Origin: Chara braunii
Taxonomy: Eukaryota > Streptophyta > Charophyceae > Charales > Characeae
Length of the DNA: 29,494 nt
NCBI GenBank assembly: GCA_003427395.1
Contig: BFEA01000023.1
Location: forward strand, 4,484,116 to 4,513,609
Direction: 5' to 3'
The notes below the pieces were generated by a model, which was not told the origin of the DNA, did no database searches, and was given only the letters and a program-made list of their open reading frames with translations. A program made the position numbers and the translations under genes. Shown piece after piece: positions 18,904 through 28,872 of this stretch. The first letter of the stretch is position 1. Every line of letters starts with the position of its first letter.

Positions 18904-19560
18904 ATATTAATATTAGTTAATAATGAAGTTATAAAACCTAAGCTTGAAACCCTAAACCCTAGACCATAGGCCTCGGGCAAGAGGGTTGGCAGCATGAGCG
19001 CTCTAGAACTTAGGTATAAAGTACTATAAACCCTACGCCCTAAACCCTAAAGCAGAGATCTCATGATGGATGATTAACTGTTTGAGTGGTCTGGGGCTCA
19101 GGCATAAATGTTAAACCCTAAACCCGGGATCTTAGGATAGATAGATATAAACCCTGAAGTCAAAGGCCTTGGGCTAGAGTGTTGGCAGCGTTAGTACTCT
19201 AGGAGTCCCGAAACCCTAAACCAGAGCTCTCTGGCTAGAGTTGGCAGCATGAGTTGCTGTCAGAACTCCAATGGACATATATATGTTAGGTAACTTATAC
19301 CTCTGTTTTGCGGAAGACAAATAGATGACAAGATGTGCACTTCCTGTAATATTTGACGTGTGGGCTTCCTCTGTTATGTGGACTATGTCACAATACCGGA
19401 TTTCTGTACTGGACTGAAGTAGTGGATTATATCAATAATCTCGGCTGCATCGAATGAATCTCAATCATTTGAGTGAAATTAAGTCACGTCAGTTGTCGTT
19501 TTGGGTTTCTTAAGAACTTCCTTTCCTTTCTGACCTCTTCTTGCACATTTGCTACCCCAG

Positions 19561-19671
19561 GATGATCCAAGTGTGACAATGCCCTTGACATATAAGAAGA
19601 TTGCTACACATCCAACGACACTTCAGATTTACAGCCAGCAGCTTCTTCAGAAAGGGTTAGCGTCAGCAGAG
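19561..19671 (+). CDS. 2-oxoglutarate dehydrogenase E1 family, following exon
   Basis: A 111-nt phase-0 exon (37 residues) lies between acceptor CTACCCCAG and a strong donor GAG|GTAAGT. It reads DDPSVTMPLTYKKIATHP then TTLQIYSQQLLQKGLASAE. This is the stretch directly after GHNE in OGDH/DHTKD1 E1 proteins (D(E/D)PS.TQPL.Y..I..HP...IY...L...G). Phase, order and content join it to the exon at 11864-11926. The DDP..T.PLTY wording leans towards DHTKD1-like members, but this is impression, not proof. I did not find the next exon; the Ty3 element from 20608 probably lies in the next intron. Confidence 0.87.
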
Positions 19672-20169
19672 GTAAGTTTGGTTGATTGAGATGGGACTAT
19701 TCCTTCTTTTTGCTTTTCTTTTTTTCACTTGAAGGGGGAAGCCCCTAAACGTATTTGTATCCATTCAGATTTGAATTCTTTATCTGTTTAGCAATAATCA
19801 CATGAGTGCACCATTATGCCACCAGGCAGGTACCTTCGTCTGTTTCACTGATTTCCTCATAAGTCACAGTGTTGTACAGTGGTATGGACTGTGGTAAGCT
19901 ACACTATGACTACATGCTATCAGAGTATTGTATACCACCACACTGACCACAGTATTTTGGAATGGTACTACACATGCATAAAAGGTGGGTGGGCCAAAAA
20001 TTTGTCAAGCGCTGCAGAAAACAAAAAGATCATTCCTTCTGCTTTTTCAACTGTGAAGATAATTTCAATAAATGTGAACCTGCAAAGTAAGGTGCCTTAT
20101 AGATCTGAAACTTCTGAAAGTCCATACCCCGGTTCCATGATAACAGGGTCTGGGGTGGGTTTACTGTCT
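19672..20169 (+). other. Probable downstream intron, no feature recognised
   Basis: T-rich sequence follows the GTAAGT donor and then balanced sequence. An open frame at 19879-20322 runs into the inverted-repeat cluster and is not supported as a gene. Confidence 0.5.
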
Positions 20170-20340
20170 TGTTCCAGGTCCTGTACGAGGACCAGGACCT
20201 GGACCTGGGACCTGGAACAGGGTTTACACCCCCTAGTTCTGCTACAGGCCTGGAACACAGTTTACATCTGTGTTCCAGGTCCTATAACAGGACTGTTTCT
20301 TACTGCTGTAACAGGGATGTAAAGTTGTAAACCCTGTTAC
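20170..20340. repeat. Cluster of nested inverted repeats
   Basis: Three arm pairs are exact: GTTCCAGGTCC (20171-20181) with GGACCTGGAAC (20208-20218); AACAGGGTTTACA (20216-20228) with TGTAAACCCTGTT (20326-20338); CCTGGAACACAG (20249-20260) with CTGTGTTCCAGG (20268-20279, 7-nt loop). The arms share GTTCCAGG/CTGTAACAG words, suggesting a small foldback element or serial local inversions. Confidence 0.85.
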
Positions 20341-20399
20341 TGCATGCGGATAGATCGGAAAGTTTGCAATCCCTGTTCCTTATCTTGTAACAGTGACTG

Positions 20400-20573
20400 C
20401 AGCAGCAGTAACCAGCAGCAGTAACCAGCAGCAGTAACCGGCAGCAGTAGCCGGCAGCAGTAGCCAGCAGCAGTAACCAGTACTAGTAACCAGCAGTAGT
20501 AACCAGCACCAGTGATGAGCACCCATAAACAGTACCGGTGACCAGCACTATAGCCAGTACCAATAACCAGCAC
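20400..20573 (+). repeat. 13-bp minisatellite
   Basis: About 13 tandem units of CAGCAGCAGTAAC, with variants CGGCAGCAGTAGC, CAGTACTAGTAAC and others, decay towards the right end. The 104-codon minus-strand open frame across it is a by-product of the repeat. Confidence 0.85.
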
Positions 20574-20607
20574 GCTTTGATCTTTTCCTTTCGTGTCTTT
20601 ACTATTT

Positions 20608-21404
<797 letters not shown>

Positions 21405-21420
21405 GTGGTATCAGACCAGG
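21405..21420 (+). promoter_or_regulatory. tRNA primer-binding site for minus-strand synthesis
   Basis: TGGTATCAGACC begins two bases after the LTR end CATTACA. It matches the complement of the plant initiator-methionine tRNA 3' end (TGGTATCAGAGC) with one difference. This fixes the LTR/internal boundary and the element's + orientation. Confidence 0.82.
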
Positions 21421-22353
21421 CTCTTGCTGTCTTCCAAGTGTGAATTCGAGTGATGCATGGAAGGAAGGTGAACCGCCGTGCAAAGGATAAGGCCGGCGGG
21501 TGACAAAAGAAGAAAGAGAGAGAGAGAAGGAGAAGGGGAGTTGGTGGCAACAAGAAGATGGAGAAAAGGGCCGAGGGAGGAGACACTTACCTGCAACGTG
21601 GAGTGTGGAGCGACTGAAGAGATCTTCATCAAGCTTGGGAGTGAAGAGCTTGCTAACTGAAGCCTTGTACGTGCTGCATCAGTCTTGTTTTCATTGTCCA
21701 GAAGTTACTGCATCTTTCCCAGATGCCGAGCTACTCTCATCAATTTGCGTTGTTGTCAATTAGGTTCGACGTCTGTCAGGTACGGTGCATCTGTAGATAG
21801 GTAGGGTCATCCTGCTGAAGGCAAGTGTGTAAAGTAGCTGCACGGGCATGAGCGGTGGGCATTCATTAAACAACTTGTCTAGCCCCAAGACTGATACTGA
21901 CTGACATGGATGTGAACGACGTGCACACGAGCCTTGACCAGTCTAAGTGTTCAGGGGTAGCGGTGATACCGCCCTGCCACATCATCCTGTCGGCACTTAA
22001 AAGAATTCTTGATGACTATGAAGCCTGTCCTTGAATCGGCTGTTGGCCACTCAACGGGATTCACCATAGCTCGATAGTGAGAGGAAACCAACGGGATGTA
22101 GCGGTAAGCCAACGCCTTGGTAGTGAAGGCGATGGAATTTAAGGTCGGTAGGGGTAGGTCTAAGTGATAGGAGGAAGTGGAAGGGGGCCATACCTTGGTT
22201 GACGGTTGTACAAATCCCCCATCATGGATGATTACCCGATGTATACTCTCCTGATGTTCTCCATCATTTGGTGACTGTTGCTTATATTCATCTTCCCATT
22301 AGGACTTCCTTGGCACAGTCGAATGCCACCGATGAAGTCACGGAGCAGGAGAG
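21421..22353 (+). other. Ty3/gypsy leader between primer site and gag remnant
   Basis: No coding function recognised. It contains a short open stretch rich in Arg/Glu/Gly at 21478-21660 and then sequence with frequent stops. It is probably untranslated leader and decayed 5' gag. Confidence 0.5.
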
Positions 22354-23101
22354 ATGAACAAGCTGGGTGCTGACGAGTATGGAGAAAGAAATACGAAAAA
22401 GAAAGGAGCAAGTTCTTCCGGTGGTGGAGGAGGAGAGGAGGAGGATACTGGGGAGATGTTAGAAGGGAAGAAGGAGACCCGTGAAGAAGAAGAAGAACAG
22501 GAGGAAGAGGGGGAGGAGGAGGAGGAGGAGGAGGAGGATGAAGAAAATACAGAGGCCCTGCAGGGAAGAAAGACACAAGCGAGCAGCTGGCAGGGAGATA
22601 GCAGCCGAGGTGAGAGGTGTCAGGCCGAGCCACCCCCGCCCCTGATGTACAACTCCGAACCTCTAGGCGCACAGCTGGCAGTCCTAGGGACCAGGAAGAG
22701 CCAGATAGCAGAAAATGAGACCCGGTTGGAGCAGGCTGTTGCAAATGCCAAGAAGGAGAGGGCGTGTGTGGAAGAGGAACAGAGAACCCTGGCCAAGACT
22801 AAGGAGGAGGCTGACAAGGTGAGGGATGACCTGAGAAGAGGGTGATGAATGTGGAGGAGCAAGGGGTGGCTGTTATAGCAATGAGGGCCACTGACAACTG
22901 GGATTCAGCCCTTGCCCAGATCAGAGAAATCCAGCGCTGGCAGCAGGATATAACAGCTCATGTAGATCAACAGGTAGATTGCATTGCCTGTGTTCGGAAA
23001 GAACATCCAGGAGTTGGCGGTGAGGCTGGAGCCTGGAGGGAAAATTAGACCAGCAGGAGAAGGGTAGAGAATCTAGAGATAAGAAAAATGGAAGAGGCAT
23101 A
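22354..23101 (+). pseudogene. Ty3/gypsy gag N-terminal remnant (coiled coil)
   Basis: The open stretch starting MNKLGADEYGERNTKKK has a long poly-Glu tract (22480-22545). It is followed by a predicted coiled coil, ETRLEQAVANAKKERAC then EEEQRTLAKTKEEADKVRDD, and in the next frame WDSALAQIREIQRWQQD. Charge-rich coiled coils of this kind precede the capsid in some Ty3 gag proteins. Position between primer site and pol supports gag, but I recognise no conserved capsid motif here. It is broken by a stop near 22843 and by the solo LTR at 23102. Confidence 0.6.
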
Positions 23102-24440
23102 TGTTATGATCCTGGCCAATTTCGAAGTACACATTCATCAGAAAGTACAACGCCATCCAATTGCAAAAAGAAATGAATGAACTTGAGAGGAGAGAGAGGG
23201 GAAGAAGAAGAAGAAGAAGATGAAAGAAAGAAGATGAACAAGATGTACACCAGCAAAGACCAATGAGAATTCCCTTCTTCTTCACCAACCACTCTCCTCC
23301 TCCTTTTCTCCTCCCCTTATATTCAAACAATAAATAATAATAATAATGTTGAATGGCTGAACCAGAATCAATGTCCGAATCCCTCTTCTACTGCAGGCAC
23401 AACATGAGGTCCACCATAGCCATGGCCACCCTTCTTCTTCCTCTTCATGTAGGCCAAGCCTATGGCTCACTACTAGGGCCTCGCCCTGCTGTGCAAAGGA
23501 CAACACAAAGCAGCTATGCTCGCTGCTGTTCAGGCAGCCATGCCTGACCCCGCCTTGAAGCCTTCTTGGTGCGGCGCAACCCCAACTGCGGCCTTCCAGA
23601 TGCAGCACCGAACAAGGTGATGAAGATGGTGCCCACCATAGCCAGGTGGGTACCTCGCCACTCTCCTCCTCAGTCCTCTTCTTCCTCTTCCTATCGGTAG
23701 AGCTCCACCATAGCCGAGGTGGGAGCTCCCGGTATCCTTCCTCCTAGCAGCGCTGAAGTGCCCAGCGCTTCTCCAGCCAACACTCCAAGCAGTGTGTCGC
23801 CACACTTGCACACCGAAGAATGAGGAGGAGCATTTTGCTCCTCTTGGAGATATAGCAGCCTACTTGCCTCTTGGGCGGTGACTTCCTAGGCCGTGCGGCC
23901 TCCAAGCAATCGGTACCTCCTCCCTTTCAGAGGGAAACATCATTGCAGACTCTGATATTGCTCGTACAGGCCCTAGACTCAGACTGGTTGGACTGGTACC
24001 CGCATAGACCTAGCCTACAACTACTGGGCCTCTAAAAATGCCAAATTTTGTCTTCTTCTGCTCGGCCTCGAGTACCCGGCAGATCTACTTCTACTTGGTT
24101 TGGTACCCGGTCTACCTGCTACTTGAGTGTTTTTCCGCTGCACTAAGTGCCGCGGGCCTCTATCCCCGCCACTTGAGTGTTTTCCCCCGCTGCTACCCTC
24201 AATGTCACGGCCACAGGTAAGTACTGGCCCTACGGGCCTCCCAAACAAGCAAGTACCCTTGCGGGTCACACACACACTCAGGCCGACCAGCACTCAGACA
24301 GGCATGCAGACCATCAGCACGCACACACACACAGACTTAGAAAACTCAGCAGAATCCGGAATCTCAGCAAGGCATCCATTCCAGCGGCAGAACTCAGAAA
24401 TCAGCAGTGTTCGCAGTCTGTGCTTTGGCGGGTCATTACA
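23102..24440 (+). mobile_element. Solo LTR (1339 bp) nested in gag
   Basis: It starts TGTTATGATCCTGG and ends GCGGGTCATTACA. The sequence CATA directly precedes it (23098-23101) and directly follows it (24441-24444), a 4-bp target duplication. It is the same family as 10177-11333 (-) and the scrambled copy at 1-431, with the 3' 150 bp very similar to the former. gag-type sequence lies on both sides. No coding content; the open frames inside are incidental. Confidence 0.88.
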
Positions 24441-25700
24441 CATATAAGAAGTTGGAAGGACAACGGTGGAGATAGAGATGGGGATGACGATGGGAATGGA
24501 AATGGGAGAGGAGATGGAGGATACCCAAGTGGAGAAGATGGTTATAGACCTACTTGCTGAGTTTAGAGACACAGTTAGGATGATGTTGCGACACCCTTAC
24601 TCCGGTAAGGAAGAGGACATCATGCCGTGGGTAGCTGAGATCCAGACTTACATGAAAATAGAGCGTGTGCCAGTCCAAGATCAGGTGGTGATTGGCAGTG
24701 GTGATGGCAATGACGGCCTTGAAGGGAGATGCTAAAGTATGGGTCACGGCTCATGAGTCCCAGATTGACAAGTATTGTCTTGATGTTCAATGAGTTTCTT
24801 GAAAACCTACTTGAGCGGTTTCAGGACAAGAAAAGGGCATCAGGCTGTAGAAGAAATCATGTGCATCTACCGCACACACCCTCTGTCGAAATGTGGACAC
24901 CCTCTTGCAGAAGGCCGGCCATTGAGTAACAAATGAACAAGCTCTCTGGCAGTTAGTTAAAGCGATGCTTGATTCGGTGAGAAACATCTTAGCGCCAGAC
25001 CTTAAGGAGTTACCGGCATTGTGCTAGAGATATAGCAGCCCTGCAGCAGCAAGTCAACCTAACCGTTTTCTCTGAGCTAACGAAAGGAGGGACATGGAAG
25101 AAAGAAGGTCATCAAGAATATGTCCACAAAGGACAACATGTTCGTCCTCCTGGAAGTTGGCGAGGACAAACTTATACCTCACAACCAGATCGGGATGGGC
25201 TGCAACAATGGGTATACGGAAGGGGTTGTTGCAGGGGCCGGTAATGGAGGGTAACAAGATCTGGCAGTAGAGGGAAGTTCACATAACAGGGGAGGCGGAC
25301 GGTAGTACCCACCCCAGAGAGGTGGATGGCGGGGACCACCTCAGCAGGGTTGACGGGACCAGATCTTACCTTATGGCCCCTGGGCCAGGGATGAAGCAGG
25401 GAGAACCCTGGAAACAAATGAATGAGTCGGAGTCCCAATGGCAGGAGTGGAAAGACCACCAGCAGTGCTTTATGTGTGGTATGGAGGGCCACATCATTCC
25501 CTTCTACCTTCAGTGGTGGCAGCAACGGCAGGTCCAGCAGCTGCTGCCAAAAGGGAATGGCAAGTAGAATTTTGAAGTGCTTCTGCAGGGAAGGGCCACA
25601 TGATTCCCTTCTACCCTCAGTGGCAGCAGTACGTGCTCGAGTATGGGTGGGACTATTTTTGGGAGTAGGTAATCGACTTCGGTCGAGCTGAAGATAGATA
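24441..25700 (+). pseudogene. Ty3/gypsy gag C-terminal part with two zinc-knuckle remnants
   Basis: Pieces in broken frames: VIDLLAEFRDTVRMMLRHPY and DIMPWVAEIQTYMKIE (24540-24660), FNEFLENLLERFQDKKRA (24785-24838), then a nucleocapsid-like zinc knuckle QCFMCGMEGHIIPFY at 25463-25507 and a second, damaged copy (KCF.C.REG then HMIPFYPQWQ across a frameshift) at 25575-25625. In both, the fourth ligand position (Cys in canonical C-x2-C-x4-H-x4-C) is Tyr. gag packages RNA; this copy cannot. Confidence 0.75.
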
Positions 25701-25885
25701 TAAGGAAGAGGGAGGATGCTCTCCAAGCAGACTGAGTTGCGTATGAGGAGAAGGTCTGTGGCATGAGTGTTTCATGCCGTTCGACAATGTGGTTATGCTT
25801 CGACAATAAACCTCTACTACGTTGTTGATTTGAGTCTTATCTCTCTCTCTATCTTTCTGCTGGGGGCACAAGTGCAAGCAGTAGT

Positions 25886-26215
25886 GTGTGTGCAGAGGAG
25901 GCATCCCGTTCCCACGCGCAGGCGATATTGGTAGAGGTTGATGCAGCCACCTGCTCAGAGAGTAGCACAGACACTGCTTTTTTTAGGGTCTCTATGAGCA
26001 GATCCCTTGCAGGCATCGATGAGGAACTGGTCACTCTTCGCAAAGTATGGGCTGAGATGAAGAGAGAGACAGGACTGGTAATCCTAGCAGATGTAGAGGC
26101 CAGTAAGATGAGGATAGGTGCACTGATAGATAGCAGTTCTACAAGGAGTTACATTTCCCGTAGAGCAATCAAGAAGCTGCGTTTAGGCATGAAGGTGCAG
26201 AATCTAGAAGAGTGA
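25886..26215 (+). pseudogene. Ty3/gypsy aspartic protease remnant
   Basis: An open frame of ~109 codons ends ILADVEASKMRIGALIDSS then STRSYISRRAIKKLRLG. The context (hydrophobic)-ALIDS-x-(S/A)-(T/S)-xx(Y/F)I(S) is the retropepsin active site of Ty3/gypsy elements, normally D-S/T-G. Here it is D-S-S (26129-26137), a substitution of the invariant Gly expected to inactivate it. It lies after gag and before RT as expected. It ends at a TGA. Confidence 0.8.
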
Positions 26216-26574
26216 GTAGTTGCTACACTCCCTAACCCTCTTAGTGGAAGAGAACTTAGTAACTTACCCTTTGACATACTGCTGGGCACAGATTGGGGGA
26301 AGGCAGAGAAGACAGATCTGAAACTGGGAGGGCAGGAGTGCTGGTTACCAAATCAAGAGGATGGTAAGAAGGTCTGCTTGTGCCACGAATCTGGTGAGAG
26401 ATCCTCCTCATCTGTATGTTGCATGAATGGCGCAACATTCTCTAGATACTTAGTGAAGCACTAGAAATAACCGAGTCTACGTTGCTTACACAAACCCTCA
26501 AGAAGAAGGTAGCCTGGAAGAAGTTAACGAAGTACTGCCCCAAATCAAAGGATTATTGAACGAGTTTGCAGACC

Positions 26575-27128
26575 TTGCGTGGAGAGGGAAATCAAACACC
26601 CGATAGAGATCAAGCCGAGTAGTACAAGTCCAAAGGGCCCAATATACAGAATGTCACCGAAATAATTAGAGGAGCTGTGCAAATAGTTAGATGAGTTAGT
26701 GGATAAGGGGTGGATAAAGCTGATCTCATCGCCATACCGGCCACCTGTTTTATTCGTACCCAAGAAGGAAGGAGAACTGCAGCTGTGTACCAACTATAGA
26801 GCATTGAATGCCATCACCGTTAAAAATGCAGAGCCATTGCCACATATAGATGATTTGCTAGGTAGGTAGACTGCAGGGATGTAAATACTTGTCGAAGGTA
26901 GATTTGAAATCGGGGTATCGCCAGATCGAGGTAGCTATGGAAGACTAACCTAGATGACATTCCGGACTAGATATGAACATTACAAGTTTACTGTGCTGCC
27001 ATTAGACTAATGCCCGTGCAACTTTTCAGCGCTGCATGAACGATATGTTTAGAGACTGGCTTGACCACTTTCTTGTAGTGCATCTGGATGACATCTTGAT
27101 CAGCAAATCGTTAGAAGAACATCAGGAA
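26575..27128 (+). pseudogene. Ty3/gypsy reverse transcriptase, N-terminal and catalytic part
   Basis: Motifs in order: REIKHPIEIKPSS, LVDKGWIKLISSPYRPPVLF, VPKKEGELQLCTNYRALNAI (normally CVDYRALN), PLPHIDDLL, KYLSKVDLKSGYRQIEV, and the catalytic region [11 protein letters not shown] (27066-27100). The catalytic tetrad is HLDD in place of YLDD. There are in-frame stops near 26667, 26687 and 26946 and frame breaks around 26870 and 27010. The domain is cut off after about EEHQEK and resumes in the opposite orientation at 27401-27204. Confidence 0.88.
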
Positions 27129-27203
27129 AAATCTGCACTTTCTTCAACAGTCTGTACGGTGGGGTTACAATTGCAGTAAAGTTCCTGTCAAATTGCAGTG
27201 GGG

Positions 27204-27401
27204 TTAGCTAAACCTAGGAAAGGACCCCAGTTCAGTGAGGTTTTGGGGCATTGGCGCATCCCAGATGGCCGTGATCTTCTTATCTTTCGGCTCTACTCCA
27301 TCTCCATCTATCACAGGACCAAGGTACAACACCCTTTGCTTGGCCCACTCACACTTCTTCAGGTTTAGCTTGAACTTACTCCCTCTCAACTTGGTAACCA
27401 T
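27204..27401 (-). pseudogene. Inverted piece of the same reverse transcriptase
   Basis: Reading minus: MVTKLRGSKFKLNLKKCEWA then KQRVLYLGPVIDGDGVEP and DAPMPQNLTELGSF. This is the RT thumb/connection segment (KL.LN.KKC.WA...VLYLGHVI...GV.P...K) that should directly follow the catalytic part and precede RNase H, which resumes in + orientation at 27417. The block is therefore inverted in place. Confidence 0.9.
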
Positions 27402-27416
27402 GCACTCATAGAATAT

Positions 27417-27581
27417 CCAGTTCTGAAAATTGCAGATGCATCCCTACCGTTCGCAGTCACGACCGATGCTAGCCAATATGGGATAGATGCAGTACTACAG
27501 AAGGATGATGGTAGAGGATATCACCTGGTTGAGTTCATGTCAAAGAGACTCCTATCAAAACAAGTAGTGGACTCTACTTAG
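27417..27581 (+). pseudogene. Ty3/gypsy RNase H, N-terminal part
   Basis: The + frame reads PVLKIADASLPFAVTTDAS then QYGIDAVLQKDDGRGYHLVE and FMSKRL. The TDAS..GI.AVL(Q) box is the first catalytic Asp region of Ty3/gypsy RNase H. It ends at a TAG within about 55 codons, and the remainder of RNase H and the integrase N-terminus and core are absent before 27590. Confidence 0.85.
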
Positions 27582-27589
27582 TAGAGAGT

Positions 27590-27902
27590 ACCCTATGCGC
27601 TCCATGTCCTACAAAAAGTCTCTGCGAACATTAGGCACACCCAGTTTAAGATGGTAGAGCAGGCAAACAAGCACTGCAAACCATCATGTTTTGCGGTTAG
27701 TGATCTAGTCTGGGTGAAGGCTAAACATTTCATAGTGGAAGAAGGTATTTCCCGGGAGCTGCTACCTGCCTACAGAGGACCAAGGGAGGTCCTAGATGTG
27801 GAAGGAGACGCCGATGGTCCCTCCATATGTGAACCTATTCTGTATGCATCCAAGTTGTTGCCATCAACTTTGATAAGTCCTTCCCTTCCCGCAGATCGAT
27901 GA
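27590..27902 (+). pseudogene. Ty3/gypsy integrase C-terminal segment
   Basis: The frame MVEQANKHCKPSCFAVSDLVWVKA, preceded by RHTQFK (read in two runs), then LLPAYRGPREVLDVEGD and ILYASKLLPS, matches the integrase C-terminal module: (Q)ANKHR...F..GD.VWV, L.P...GP(Y/F).V, ...HASKL(K/L)P. The HHCC zinc motif and D,D-35-E core are missing, implying a deletion of roughly 1-1.5 kb relative to a complete element. It ends at a TGA at 27900. Confidence 0.8.
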
Positions 27903-27944
27903 CACCACCTGACATGGATGGGAGTTGCAACATTGACTGCATAA

Positions 27945-28115
27945 TTGATTAGAATGCATGATCCTTCGTCCCTACGGAATGAAGCGGATGGAAGCGTGTG
28001 TGCGTGGCGGAAGGAAGCGTGTGTGCGTCATCCTGTTGTACGTTTTATGACTCGCCGGTGGAAAAGGAACCGGACTGACGCTCCCCAGAATGGATATGGA
28101 GCCAGGACCGTAAGG
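27945..28115 (+). repeat. LINE 3' tail fragment inside the Ty3/gypsy element
   Basis: It matches the other LINE tails: CTTCG..CGGAATGAAGC, GACTCGCCGGTGGAAAAGG, AACCGGACTGACGCTCCCC, AGAATGGATATGGAGCCAGG, ACCGTAAGGA. It keeps CCGGT-N9-ACCGG (28055-28073) and GCTCC-N13-GGAGC (28080-28102). No ORF2 sequence or poly(A) adjoins it. It separates the integrase C-terminus from the chromodomain-like segment. Confidence 0.8.
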
Positions 28116-28141
28116 ATACGATCTGGACAGGGAGGATGGGG

Positions 28142-28291
28142 CGAGCTGAACAGCAGTACCGAGTGAGATGGCAATGGCTGGACCCAAAAGAGGATAGATG
28201 GTTCCCCAAAGGCCAACTCAATGAGACAGCATCAAGGCTTGTCGCCCACTATGAACAGGCTAGAAGGGGAATCTGCATCGCAGATAGGTAG
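28142..28291 (+). pseudogene. Chromodomain-like C-terminus of integrase
   Basis: The open stretch RAEQQYRVRWQWLDPKEDRW then FPKGQLNETASRLVAHYEQ ends at TAG. The YRVRW.G....EDTWEP..NL......I..YE pattern is that of a chromodomain, which directs chromoviral integrases to particular chromatin. Two usually conserved positions differ: Trp for Gly after RW(K/Q), and FPK for the usual EP. Similarity is by eye. It is detached from the integrase by the LINE tail. Confidence 0.7.
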
Positions 28292-28330
28292 AAAGATAGT
28301 AGCTTTCTTGGAGGACCTCAAATTTAGGCC

Positions 28331-28338
28331 TGGGGAAG
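28331..28338 (+). promoter_or_regulatory. Polypurine tract next to the 3' LTR
   Basis: GGGGAAG directly before TGAAAGGG, the inferred 3' LTR start; it would prime plus-strand synthesis. Short and partly decayed. Confidence 0.55.
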
Positions 28339-28781
28339 TGAAAGGGTTCACGAATCTCAGATTCCCAGTCCCAAGTTCTCAAATCCCAGCATCCTTCGTA
28401 ACATAGTCCGACGGGTAGGAACATTTCAAGTAGGTACTGTAAATTTGTCCAGTAATCGGCAAGTCCTAAAAGTTGCGTAGGGACCTAGACAGTTATTTGT
28501 TGGTATCTGTCAGAGGCCGACATGGACCTCAGTCCCATGAAAGTCCGTGAAACATCTGGATACGCCAGAAACAGACCACAATTGGCAGGCCCTTGGGTAC
28601 CGGTCTGGGAAGATTCGAATTTGGCGACTGCAGGAAGCACATAAGACTGGACGAAACAGAGCATCAACACAATTTCCTTTGTCAATCCGTGCACTTGGCA
28701 GACGTGCTGCTGCTGTCATGTGCAGTCGGACACGAGCGAGACCTGAGTGTAGGGTTAGTCAACGCCGGGCGCCATAGCTGG

Positions 28782-28861
<80 letters not shown>

Positions 28862-28872
28862 CATGTGTGTGC
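28339..28872 (+). repeat. Truncated 3' LTR of the Ty3/gypsy element
   Basis: It aligns with 20608-21190 of the 5' LTR. After the microsatellite only a short GCATGTGTGTGC match remains; the last ~220 bp (U5 side) are lost, so no target duplication can be checked. Confidence 0.85.
28785..28860 (+). repeat. (GT)n microsatellite in the 3' LTR
   Basis: About 76 bp of TG/GT with one CG interruption. It follows GGCGCCATAGCTGGCTC. Strand orientation is opposite to the (CA)n(GA)n of the 5' LTR. Confidence 0.95.

Larger units (their letters stand above)
18733..19261 (+). repeat. Telomere-like degenerate satellite, right half
   Basis: It continues the array of 12668-13056. AACCCTAAACCC blocks and GGCAGCATGAG-type landmarks occur near 18748, 18984, 19078, 19186 and 19247. 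It is interrupted by a U6 retropseudogene and some AT-rich DNA at 18816-18928. Confidence 0.85.
11927..19560 (+). other. 7.6-kb intron of the OGDH E1-family gene
   Basis: It runs from donor GTATGG after the HNEQ exon to acceptor CTACCCCAG before DDPSVT. It contains a perfect palindrome, a telomere-like satellite array, a 5.7-kb LINE insertion with its own nested inserts, and a U6 retropseudogene. Without the insertions it would be roughly 1.9 kb. Stretches not listed separately (about 11930-12667 and 19262-19560) show no other feature. Confidence 0.82.

Noticed and set aside
12668-19261. Chromosome end (telomere)
   Set aside because: The TTTAGGG-like blocks are degenerate, spaced by ~60-80 bp of other sequence and lie inside an intron between two exons of one gene.
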